Positions 1 through 6,789 of a stretch of DNA of 12,362 bases are shown here, one piece after another (within the stretch, counting starts at the first letter, position 1; each line of letters starts with the position of its first letter). This DNA comes from Acidimicrobiia bacterium (GTDB lineage Bacteria; Actinomycetota; Acidimicrobiia; Acidimicrobiales; Ilumatobacteraceae), in contig JACCUL010000024.1 of assembly GCA_013811855.1 (NCBI GenBank), forward strand, positions 1 through 12,362. Direction: 5' to 3'. Both the position numbers and the translations under genes were made by a program. A model generated the notes under the pieces. That model ran no database searches and was not told the DNA's origin. It worked only from the letters and a program-made list of their open reading frames with translations.

Positions 1-1312
1 ACGCGCTGGCGGCGACGCTGGAGCGGTAGCCGCCGGCGCAGTAGACGACGGTCGGCGCCGCGGCATCGAGCTCGTCGAGACGGGTGACCAGCGCCGGCAA
101 CGGGATCAGGTGGGCGCCGGCGATCGACCCCGCGGCGACCTCGCCCGGACCGCGCACGTCGACGACCTGGAGGCCCGCCACCTCGTCGAGGCGCGCCGCC
201 AGCTCCGTCGCCGTCAGGCGCGAGGCCGGAGACACGGCGTCGGGATGGGCGGCCATCGTCGCGACCGGGTCGGCGATGTGCCCGACAACGTCGTCGAAGC
301 CGATGCGGGCCAGCCGCACCTTCGCCTCGTGCGCCGTACCGTCGTCGGCGACGAGCACGATCGGTGTGCCCGCGGCGACGACCTCGCCGGCGTACTCGGC
401 GAAGCGCCCGTCGAGCCCGACGTTGATCGCCCCGGTGAGGTGGCCACGGGCGAACTCAGCGGCCGGACGGACGTCGACGAGCACGGCGCCGTCCCGACGA
501 GCGACGGCGACCTCGTCCCACGAGAGCGGCCGGCTGGCCTCGAGCTCGTCGAACGTCTCGTGGTCCTCGCGGTTGCGGTTGGCGGCGAAACCGAAGTACA
601 GCGGCGCCACCGACTGACCCTGGGTGACCGCCTCGACGAACTCGTCCTCGCTCATCGGCGCCAGCGCGTAGTTCGTGTGTCGCTGTTCGCCGATCGTGCT
701 CTCGGTCTCCGTCGACAGGTTCTTGCCGCACGCCGACCCGGCCCCGTGGGCGGGGAACAGGCGCGTGGCGTCCGGCAGCGTCAGCAGCTGGTCGCGGAGG
801 GAATGGAAGAGCTGGCGGGCCAGGGTGTCGGCGCCGACGCCGTCGGCCGAGAGCAGATCGGGCCGACCGACGTCGCCGATGAACAGCGTGTCGCCGGAGA
901 GCACGCCCCACGGCTCGCCGTCGCCGGTCTCGCGTACGACGATGGAGATCGACTCCGGCGTGTGCCCGGGCGTGGCGAGGACCTCGAGTGTGACGTCGCC
1001 GAGCTCGATGCGCTCGCCGTCGGCGGCGAAGTGGGCCGGGAAGCCGACGCGGCCCTCGGCGGCGCGCCCGAACACGATGGTCGCGCCGGTCTGCTCGGCC
1101 AGCTCCAGATGGCCCGAGAGGAAGTCGGCGTGGAAGTGGGTCTCGACGACGTGCGTGATCGTGAGTCCGGCCGCGGCGGCGTCGTCCAGGTACTCGCCGA
1201 CGTCACGCCGCGGGTCGACGACCACGGCCCGCCCGGAGCCGCGATCGCCGATCAGGTACGACGCCTGCGACAGGCAGCCCAGGTAGTACTGCTGAAACAC
1301 CAGCGAGGACAT
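1..1312 (-). CDS. CstB-like persulfide dioxygenase with two rhodanese domains (3' end cut off)
   Basis: Predicted to oxidise persulfides such as glutathione or low-molecular-weight persulfide to sulfite or thiosulfate in the cytoplasm, as part of sulfide detoxification. Residues 1-240 form a metallo-beta-lactamase fold with THFHADFLSGH at 58-68, His117 in PGHT and Asp141 in GDTLF, which fit the mononuclear iron ligands of ETHE1/CstB enzymes. Cys195 in GSACGK matches the conserved cysteine of CstB. A first rhodanese-like domain (about 255-345) has ADDGTAHEA at 322-330, with Ala where the catalytic Cys should be, so it looks like a pseudo-rhodanese. A second rhodanese domain has an intact CAGGYRS loop with Cys425. 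At least 437 residues are present, and the last few lie beyond the left edge. The start at 1312 gives MSSLVFQQYYLGCL, matching the usual N-terminus of the family. The three-domain order PDO, pseudo-rhodanese, rhodanese is that of staphylococcal CstB. No sulfide-sensing regulator is visible here. Confidence 0.9.
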   Translation of the reverse strand, partial: MSSLVFQQYYLGCLSQASYLIGDRGSGRAVVVDPRRDVGEYLDDAAAAGLTITHVVETHFHADFLSGHLELAEQTGATIVFGRAAEGRVGFPAHFAADGERIELGDVTLEVLATPGHTPESISIVVRETGDGEPWGVLSGDTLFIGDVGRPDLLSADGVGADTLARQLFHSLRDQLLTLPDATRLFPAHGAGSACGKNLSTETESTIGEQRHTNYALAPMSEDEFVEAVTQGQSVAPLYFGFAANRNREDHETFDELEASRPLSWDEVAVARRDGAVLVDVRPAAEFARGHLTGAINVGLDGRFAEYAGEVVAAGTPIVLVADDGTAHEAKVRLARIGFDDVVGHIADPVATMAAHPDAVSPASRLTATELAARLDEVAGLQVVDVRGPGEVAAGSIAGAHLIPLPALVTRLDELDAAAPTVVYCAGGYRSSVAASA

Positions 1313-1323
1313 CACCCCATCAT
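1312..1323 (-). other. Three-codon leader ORF before the persulfide dioxygenase
   Basis: Reading the minus strand, an AGGAG (1328-1332) lies 4 bases before an ATG at 1323. That ATG opens a frame of only Met-Met-Gly and a TGA whose final A is the A of the dioxygenase ATG at 1312 (TGATG). The Shine-Dalgarno is well placed for this tiny frame and about 15 bases from the real start. Translation may therefore begin on the leader and restart at 1312, or the ribosome may tolerate the longer spacing. This is an inference from layout alone. Confidence 0.3.
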
Positions 1324-1390
1324 GGCTCTCCTGGTGGGGCGAGGCGGGCGCACGGGCCTCGGTAGGTATCCGTGGCGTTGCCGGCGACTC

Positions 1391-1408
1391 ATGTGTCCAA
1401 CGACACAT
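1391..1408. promoter_or_regulatory. 18-base palindrome, possible operator
   Basis: ATGTGTC at 1391-1397 and GACACAT at 1402-1408 are perfect inverted repeats around CAAC. The palindrome lies in the 107-base gap between two divergent genes, immediately before the GGAGGG ribosome binding site (1409-1414) of the metalloprotease gene. Its size and symmetry suit a dimeric repressor site, or a small hairpin next to the ribosome binding site. No regulator gene is adjacent, and I could not fix a -10 box in the gap. Confidence 0.4.
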
Positions 1409-1419
1409 GGAGGGCAGCC

Positions 1420-3846
1420 ATGACACGATCTCGATCTCTCGGACGGGCGATGCTGATCGGTGGGCTGGTCGCCACCGCGGTCGGCGTGCGGCCGGTGAAC
1501 GTCGAACCGGTCGCCGCCGCGGCCGGTCTCACGGGTGACTGCCGAGCCGAGCTGGCCATCGGCCGCAACTCCGGCGGCAACATGCGCTACCGGGTCGACC
1601 GGTTCGCGGCCGGCATCTGGTCCGCACTCGTGGACGACGGCGGCGAGGGATGGGGCGACAGCCGCGGCGTCACCGCCCTGGCCATGGGCGACGTCGACGG
1701 CGACGGCGACGACGAACTGGCCATCGGCCGCAACGCCGGCGGCAATATGCGCTACCAGGTGATGGACGAGAGCGGCGGCAGCTGGGAGCAGCTCCACGCC
1801 GGTGGCCACGGCTGGGGCGACAGCCGACGAGTCAGCGCCCTGGCCATGGGCGACGTCGACGGCGACGGCGACGACGAACTGGCCATCGGCCGCAACGCCG
1901 GCGGCAACATGCGCTACCAAGTCCACGACTACGAAGACGGCGACTGGTCACTGATCCTCGACGACGGCGGCTTCGACTGGGGCGACTCCCGCGGCGTCAC
2001 CGCCCTCGCCATGGGCGACGTCGACGGCGACGGCGACGACGAGCTCACCCTCGGCCGCAACCCCGGCGGCAACGACCGGTACCAGGTCCACGACTACGTC
2101 GACGCCGAGAGCTGGAGCCTGATCCTCGACGACGGCGGCTTCGACTGGGGTGACTCCCGCGGCGTCACCGCCCTCGCCATGGGCGACGTCGACGGCGACG
2201 GCGACGACGAGCTCGCCCTCGGCCGCAACCCCGGCGGCAACGACCGCTACCAGGTCCACGACTACGTCGACACCGACACGTGGTCCATCGTCCTGGACGA
2301 CGGCGGCTTCGACTGGGGCGACTCCCGCGGCGTCACCGCGCTCGCCCTTCCCGACACGACAGGCGACCGGGACGGCGACGGCCTCAACGACTGCTGGGAG
2401 GTGAACGGCTACGACGCCGACGGCGACGGCACCGTCGACGTGCTGTTGCCCGGCGCCGACCCCAAGCGCCGGGACGTGTACGTGGAGATCGACTGCCTCG
2501 AGCAGCTCACGTTCGGTGTCGAGGGCCCCCACTCCCACTGCCCGCGCTCCGACGCGCTGATGCTGGCCGCTCAGGCGTTCGCCGACGCCCCGGTGGTCAA
2601 CCTGGACGGCACGACCGGCATCCAACCCCATCTCGACGTCGGGCCGTTGTACGGCGACGGTGCGATCTTCACCGTCGCCGGTGGTGGCGGCGTGATCGGC
2701 ACGTTCGGCGATCTCGAGGGCGGCAAAACGATCGTCGAGACGGGCAACGAGATCATCGACTTCGATGGAGCCGTCGGCGACCCGGCGACGGACTTCGACG
2801 ACCTCAAGGCGGCCAACTTCGACGAGCGTCGGCTGCGTCTCTACCGGTACACGATCTTCGGCCACCAGACGAACTTCCGAAAGCCCGCCAACGATTGCAC
2901 GTCGGGATGGGCGCCCGGCGGCGAGGACCACTTCCTCGTGACGCTCGGCGGCACCGGGACCGACGGGTTCAACTGCTGGGGGTCGGACGCCAACGGGTGG
3001 AGCGTCGGCAACGACGAGCAGCAGGCCGGGACCCTGCTCCACGAGCTCGGCCACATCCTCCGCCTCGGTCACGGCGGCACCGACAGCGAAAACTACAAGC
3101 CGAACTACCTCAGCGTCATGAACTACCTGTTCCAGGCGTGCACCGTGCCGACCAGCCCGGTGCAACCCGGCATCCCGGGCGAGTGCGACTACTCGGTGCA
3201 GGCGCTCCCGCCAGGCGGCACGTCGGCGCTGGACGAGTCGGCGCTCGATGAGTGCGCCGGCATCGACGCCGGGACGCTCGGCTTCGGTCCGATGGACTGG
3301 GACGCCGACGGGTCCTTCGAGGGGCCGACGTGCCCCGGTTCCACGGCCAGCGTGAGTGCCGACATCAACGGCGACGGCGACACCACGGTGCTCGCCGGGG
3401 CCGAGGACTGGAACGACATCGAGTACTCGTTCCGCAGCGCCACCGTCGGCGGCGGGGTCGGCGGGGGCGAGGGCGGGTCCGATCCGCAGGAGGTGGCGCG
3501 GGTCCGGCGCCGGGTGGCGGCGCCACTGCGGCCGGAGCTCACCCTCCGTGGACCGCGCCACCCGGTGCCGGTTGCGGCGGCCAACACGATCACGTTCCGC
3601 CTGCGGGCCGCCAACGTCGGTGGTGGACCGGCGTTCGACACGACGATCGTGTCGAGCGGCGTGCGGCTCGAGCTCGGCACCATCATCGCCACGGGGTCGG
3701 CGGCGTCGTTCGTGACCCTGGCGTTTCCCACGGGAGCATGCTCCGAACAGGTCGCGCTGCCCTTCCGGATCGTCAGCAGCGACCTGTTCGGGCTGCGCCA
3801 CGTCCAACGGGCGACGCTCACCGTCGCGTTGGATCGGGAGTGCTGA
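1420..3846 (+). CDS. Secreted metzincin-type zinc metalloprotease with FG-GAP/VCBS-like repeats
   Basis: An 808-residue exported protein. The start at 1420 follows GGAGGG by five bases and gives a signal peptide (MTRSRSLGRA, then a hydrophobic run, then VAAAAG near 31-36). Residues 40-312 hold five tandem modules of 54-56 residues with GDVDGDGDDEL, the DxDxDG calcium-binding pattern of FG-GAP/VCBS repeats. A thrombospondin-3-like stretch follows (GDRDGDGLNDCWE, then DADGDG). The catalytic region (about 350-675) has HELGHILRLGH at 541-551, supplying three His ligands and Glu542, and a Met-turn SVMNY with Met567. The usual Gly of HExxHxxGxxH is Arg548. A glycine-rich linker near 677-688 leads to a C-terminal beta-sandwich-like domain (about 700-808). 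There is no sorting signal or C-terminal membrane segment, so it is probably released. The target is unknown. The fold call is firm; activity is less certain because of Arg548. Confidence 0.85.
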   Translation: MTRSRSLGRAMLIGGLVATAVGVRPVNVEPVAAAAGLTGDCRAELAIGRNSGGNMRYRVDRFAAGIWSALVDDGGEGWGDSRGVTALAMGDVDGDGDDELAIGRNAGGNMRYQVMDESGGSWEQLHAGGHGWGDSRRVSALAMGDVDGDGDDELAIGRNAGGNMRYQVHDYEDGDWSLILDDGGFDWGDSRGVTALAMGDVDGDGDDELTLGRNPGGNDRYQVHDYVDAESWSLILDDGGFDWGDSRGVTALAMGDVDGDGDDELALGRNPGGNDRYQVHDYVDTDTWSIVLDDGGFDWGDSRGVTALALPDTTGDRDGDGLNDCWEVNGYDADGDGTVDVLLPGADPKRRDVYVEIDCLEQLTFGVEGPHSHCPRSDALMLAAQAFADAPVVNLDGTTGIQPHLDVGPLYGDGAIFTVAGGGGVIGTFGDLEGGKTIVETGNEIIDFDGAVGDPATDFDDLKAANFDERRLRLYRYTIFGHQTNFRKPANDCTSGWAPGGEDHFLVTLGGTGTDGFNCWGSDANGWSVGNDEQQAGTLLHELGHILRLGHGGTDSENYKPNYLSVMNYLFQACTVPTSPVQPGIPGECDYSVQALPPGGTSALDESALDECAGIDAGTLGFGPMDWDADGSFEGPTCPGSTASVSADINGDGDTTVLAGAEDWNDIEYSFRSATVGGGVGGGEGGSDPQEVARVRRRVAAPLRPELTLRGPRHPVPVAAANTITFRLRAANVGGGPAFDTTIVSSGVRLELGTIIATGSAASFVTLAFPTGACSEQVALPFRIVSSDLFGLRHVQRATLTVALDREC
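1537..2346 (+). repeat. Tandem coding repeats of about 162-168 bases
   Basis: The codons for ALAMGDVDG recur at 1681, 1843, 2008 and 2176, and a degenerate copy (ALALPDTTG) starts at 2344, giving periods of 162, 165, 168 and 168 bases. All copies stay in frame and encode the calcium-binding modules of the metalloprotease. The copies around 1975-2100 and 2143-2270 differ at only about three bases over roughly 130, which points to recent duplication or gene conversion. Earlier copies are more diverged. Copy number could vary between strains. Confidence 0.85.
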
Positions 3847-3882
3847 ACCACCGCCCGTGCCCGACCGTCCGGCCGGGCGGCG

Positions 3883-3888
3883 TACCGT
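3883..3888 (+). promoter_or_regulatory. -10 box TACCGT for a leaderless EthD-hutU transcript
   Basis: TACCGT fits the actinobacterial TANNNT -10 pattern. Its last T is 8 bases before the A of the ATG at 3896, so transcription would begin at or one base before the start codon. The EthD gene has no Shine-Dalgarno sequence, as expected of a leaderless message. No clear -35 box is visible. Confidence 0.45.
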
Positions 3889-3895
3889 CGCTCGC

Positions 3896-4183
3896 ATGAT
3901 CCGACTCAGCGTCCTCTATCCGCGCACCGACGGCGCGACCTTCGACCACGACTACTACCGGGACCAGCACGTCCCGCTGTGCGTCTCGACGTGGGGCCTC
4001 GACGGCGCCGAGATCGACAAGGGGCTGAACGGCCCGCACGTCGCCGCCCTGCACGTGCGGTTCGAGTCGATCGAGGCGCTCAAGGCGGCGATGGCGGCAG
4101 AGGGCACGGCGGCCGTGATGGCCGACGTCCCCAACTACACGACGATCTCCCCGGTGATGCAGACGAGCGAGATCGTCGAGTAG
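3896..4183 (+). CDS. EthD-family small protein
   Basis: A 95-residue protein with the EthD-family opening MIRLSVLYPRTDGATF followed by DHDYYRDQHVPL, the usual signature with the conserved His. The fold is a dimeric ferredoxin-like alpha/beta barrel. Members are small cytoplasmic proteins, some needed for ether (ETBE) degradation and many of unknown role. The start at 3896 is chosen over an in-frame ATG at 3857 because homologues begin MIR(L/V)SVLYP and because a -10 box lies just upstream. hutU starts 6 bases after the stop, so the two are probably co-transcribed and translationally coupled. A link to histidine breakdown is suggested only by this arrangement. The chemistry it performs cannot be told from the sequence. 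Confidence 0.85.
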   Translation: MIRLSVLYPRTDGATFDHDYYRDQHVPLCVSTWGLDGAEIDKGLNGPHVAALHVRFESIEALKAAMAAEGTAAVMADVPNYTTISPVMQTSEIVE

Positions 4184-4189
4184 CCGGCC

Positions 4190-5845
4190 GTGGCCGAAGG
4201 AGCCCGCCCCGTCCGCGCCCCGCGTGGCACCGCCTTGAGCTGCCGGGGCTGGCCGCAGGAGGCCGCCTACCGCATGCTGCACAACAACCTCGACCCCGAG
4301 GTGGCGGAGCGTCCCGACGATCTCGTGGTGTACGGCGGGACCGGGCGGGCGGCCCGCTCGTGGCCGGCGTTCGACGCCTTGTGCCGGACGCTGACGACGC
4401 TGGGCGACGACGAGACGATGCTCGTCCAGTCGGGCAAGCCGGTCGGCGTGTTCCGCACCCACGAGTGGGCGCCGCGGGTGCTGATCGCCAACTCCAACCT
4501 CGTCCCGGACTGGGCCACGTGGGACGAGTTCCGCCGCCTCGAAGCCGCCGGGTTGACCATGTACGGGCAGATGACGGCCGGCTCGTGGATCTACATCGGC
4601 ACGCAAGGGATCCTCCAGGGCACATACGAGTGCTTCGCCGAGATCGCCCGGCGGCGGTTCGACGGCTCGCTCGCCGGCACGATCACGCTGACCGCCGGGC
4701 TCGGCGGCATGGGTGGCGCACAGCCGCTGGCGATCACGATGAACGACGGCGTGGCCCTGTGCATCGACGTCGACCCGTGGCGCGTGCAGCGGCGCATCGA
4801 CACCCGCTACCTCGACGAGGTGGCCGACGACCTCGACGACGCCGTGGCCCGTTGCACCGCGGCACGCGACGAGCGGCGCGGGCTCTCCGTCGGCGTGGTC
4901 GGCAACGCCGCCGACGTCGTGCCGCGATTGCTCGACGTCGGCTTCCCGGCCGACATCGTCACCGACCAGACGAGCGCCCACGACCCGCTGTCCTACGTGC
5001 CCGTGGACCTCACGCCGGACGCGGCCGAGGAGCTGGCCCGCCGGCACCCGGACGAGCTCACCCGGCGGGCTCGGGCGTCGATGGCCGCCCACTGTCGGGC
5101 GATGGTCGGGTTCATGGAGCGGGGGGCCGAGGTGTTCGACTACGGCAACAGCCTGCGCGCCGAGGCCGCGCTCGGCGGCTACGAGGACGCCTTCGCCTAC
5201 CCCGGGTTCCTGCCGGCGTACATCCGGCCGCTGTTCTGCGAGGGCAAGGGCCCGTTCCGGTGGGTCGCGCTGTCGGGCGATCCAGCCGACATCGCCGCCA
5301 CCGACCGGGCCGTGCTCGAAGAGTTCCCCGACGACGACCGTCTGGCCCGCTGGATCCGCCTCGCCGGCGAGCGCGTCGCCTTCCAGGGTCTCCCGGCGCG
5401 CATCTGCTGGCTCGGCTACGGCGAGCGGCACCGCCTCGGGTTGCGCTTCAACGACATGGTGCGGCGGGGCGAGATCTCGGCGCCCATCGTCATCGGCCGC
5501 GACCACCTCGACTCGGGCTCGGTCGCCTCGCCCTATCGCGAGACCGAAGCGATGGCCGACGGCTCCGACGCCATCGCCGACTGGCCACTGCTCAACGCCC
5601 TCGCCACCACGTCGTCCGGGGCGACGTGGGTGTCGATCCACCACGGTGGCGGCGTCGGGATCGGCCGGTCCATCCACGCCGGCATGGTCGCGCTCGCCGA
5701 CGGCACCGACCTGGCCGCCGAGAAGCTGGAACGGGTGTTGACGACCGATCCCGGCATGGGTGTCATCCGCCACGTCGACGCCGGCTACGACCGCGCCATT
5801 GAGGTGGCCGCCGAACGCGGCGTGCGCATCCCGATGACCGAATGA
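4190..5845 (+). CDS. hutU: Urocanate hydratase (urocanase)
   Basis: Converts urocanate to 4-imidazolone-5-propionate (EC 4.2.1.49), the second step of histidine degradation, using tightly bound NAD+ as electrophile. The 551 residues match the usual length. Diagnostic stretches are all present: CRGWPQEAAYRMLHNNLDPE near the start, VVYGGTGRAARSW, QSGKPVGVFRTHE, GQMTAGSWIYIGTQGILQGT, the nucleotide-binding GLGGMGG at 170-176, Cys406 in FQGLPARICW (equivalent to the conserved Cys410 of the Pseudomonas putida enzyme), and RDHLDSGSVASP at 437-448. The GTG at 4190 gives an N-terminus of family length; no Shine-Dalgarno is visible and it sits 6 bases after the EthD stop, so it is probably read by coupling. 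hutH, hutI and hutG are not in the window. A long inverted repeat follows the stop. Confidence 0.97.
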   Translation: MAEGARPVRAPRGTALSCRGWPQEAAYRMLHNNLDPEVAERPDDLVVYGGTGRAARSWPAFDALCRTLTTLGDDETMLVQSGKPVGVFRTHEWAPRVLIANSNLVPDWATWDEFRRLEAAGLTMYGQMTAGSWIYIGTQGILQGTYECFAEIARRRFDGSLAGTITLTAGLGGMGGAQPLAITMNDGVALCIDVDPWRVQRRIDTRYLDEVADDLDDAVARCTAARDERRGLSVGVVGNAADVVPRLLDVGFPADIVTDQTSAHDPLSYVPVDLTPDAAEELARRHPDELTRRARASMAAHCRAMVGFMERGAEVFDYGNSLRAEAALGGYEDAFAYPGFLPAYIRPLFCEGKGPFRWVALSGDPADIAATDRAVLEEFPDDDRLARWIRLAGERVAFQGLPARICWLGYGERHRLGLRFNDMVRRGEISAPIVIGRDHLDSGSVASPYRETEAMADGSDAIADWPLLNALATTSSGATWVSIHHGGGVGIGRSIHAGMVALADGTDLAAEKLERVLTTDPGMGVIRHVDAGYDRAIEVAAERGVRIPMTE

Positions 5846-5852
5846 GCCCAGG

Positions 5853-5900
5853 TTTGTGTCACCGCACGTGGCCGTGTCTGCGCACGTGCGGTGACACAAA
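5853..5900. terminator. Perfect 18-bp inverted repeat after hutU
   Basis: TTTGTGTCACCGCACGTG at 5853-5870 and its exact reverse complement at 5883-5900 flank a 12-base loop. It starts 8 bases after the hutU stop and would form a very stable hairpin in RNA. No run of T follows, so it is not a classical intrinsic terminator. In high-GC Actinobacteria such hairpins may still end transcription or protect the 3' end. It could also be a copy of a dispersed palindromic element. Confidence 0.6.
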
Positions 5901-5932
5901 TGTGGGTCGGGGCGCCGGCGAGGCTCGATGAC

Positions 5933-6751
5933 ATGATCTGGGGCGTGCGCGTCGAGGGCGACTTCCAGCGTGACGGCGCGGTGTGCGTGCGCGGGGCGGT
6001 CGCGCCCGAGCACGTCGAGCTGGCCCGGCGGGCCATCGAGGCCAACCTGGCCGACCTGTCGCCGTTGGCCAAGCGGGCCAGCGACACCGGCGACGGCGCG
6101 TTCATCGAGGACTTCTGCAACTGGTCGCGGCTGCCCGACATCGAGCGCTTCGCCGTCGAGTCCGGCGCCGCCGCCATCGCCGGCGAGCTGATGGGCGCCG
6201 GGACCGTGCGCCTGTACCACGACCATGTGCTGGTCAAGGAGCCCGGCACCCGCCAGCGCACGCCGTGGCACCAGGACCAGCCGTACTACAACGTCGACGG
6301 TCGCCAGAACGCCAGCATGTGGTTCCCCGTCGATCCGGTGCCGCTGGCGTCGACGCTGCAGTTCGTGGCCGGCTCCCACCTCGGCCCGTGGTTCATGCCC
6401 CGCTCGTTCCTCGACGATCGGGCCAAATGGTTCCCCGAGGGGTCGCTGGCCGAGCTGCCCGACGTCGCCGGCCGACCGGACGGGCACCGCATCGTCGGCT
6501 GGGCGCTGGAGCCGGGGGATGCCGTGTTCTTCCACATGCTCACGCTCCACGCCGCCGGCGGCGTGCCCGGCCCGCACCGGCGCCGCGTGCTGTCGCTGCG
6601 GTTCCTCGGCGACGACATCGTGCACGCCCCCCGCCCGTGGGCCACGTCGCCGCCGTTCCCCGGTCTCGTCGACGAGCTGGCGCCCGGCGCGCCGATGGAC
6701 CACCCGCTGTTCCCCGTCCTCTGGACCCGCACCAGGGAGATGATCGGATGA
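5933..6751 (+). CDS. Phytanoyl-CoA dioxygenase (PhyH) family protein
   Basis: A 272-residue non-heme Fe(II)/2-oxoglutarate-dependent dioxygenase that should hydroxylate an unidentified substrate in the cytoplasm. The iron triad is visible: His113 and Asp115 in TPWHQDQPYYN and the distal His206 in MLTLHAAGG. An arginine cluster (216-218) in RRRVLSLRF is placed to bind 2-oxoglutarate. Other family marks are YHDHVLVKEPGT and the FVAGSHLGPW turn. The start at 5933 is preferred over ATG 5900 and GTG 5891, because those lie in or at the edge of the hairpin arm, while 5933 leads into the DFQRDGAVCVRGAV opening typical of the family. A weak GCGAGG lies upstream. Its stop overlaps the start of a 13-codon ORF leading into def. 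PhyH members act on fatty acyl-CoA, ectoine, secondary metabolites and others, so the substrate is not assigned. Confidence 0.9.
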   Translation: MIWGVRVEGDFQRDGAVCVRGAVAPEHVELARRAIEANLADLSPLAKRASDTGDGAFIEDFCNWSRLPDIERFAVESGAAAIAGELMGAGTVRLYHDHVLVKEPGTRQRTPWHQDQPYYNVDGRQNASMWFPVDPVPLASTLQFVAGSHLGPWFMPRSFLDDRAKWFPEGSLAELPDVAGRPDGHRIVGWALEPGDAVFFHMLTLHAAGGVPGPHRRRVLSLRFLGDDIVHAPRPWATSPPFPGLVDELAPGAPMDHPLFPVLWTRTREMIG

Positions 6752-6789
6752 CGGATCGCATCGACGACATCGAGCGGTGGGGCGCATGA
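6748..6789 (+). CDS. 13-codon mini-ORF bridging the dioxygenase and def
   Basis: ATG at 6748 shares four bases (ATGA) with the dioxygenase stop, and the TGA at 6787-6789 shares four bases (ATGA) with the def start at 6786. It reads MTDRIDDIERWGA. The two ATGA junctions form a chain by which a ribosome finishing the dioxygenase could restart on the mini-ORF and then on def. It may be a coupling device, a remnant of a gene start, or chance. The peptide resembles no family I know. Confidence 0.35.
   Translation: MTDRIDDIERWGA

Noticed and set aside
1681..2346. Regular repeats that might suggest a CRISPR array or minisatellite
   Set aside because: Periods of 162-168 bases are multiples of three, stay in frame and encode calcium-binding modules; there are no short repeats with unique spacers.
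3851..3880. CCGCCCG and CGGGCGG as a possible terminator after the metalloprotease
   Set aside because: Only a 7-bp GC stem with a 16-base loop, which is common by chance at this base composition, and no T run follows.
1948..3897. Open frame of about 650 codons on the minus strand opposite the metalloprotease
   Set aside because: It mirrors the coding repeats of the real gene and shows no recognisable protein features.
5891..5932. Earlier starts (GTG 5891, ATG 5900) for the PhyH dioxygenase
   Set aside because: Both overlap the right arm of the inverted repeat, and the extra residues do not match the family opening.
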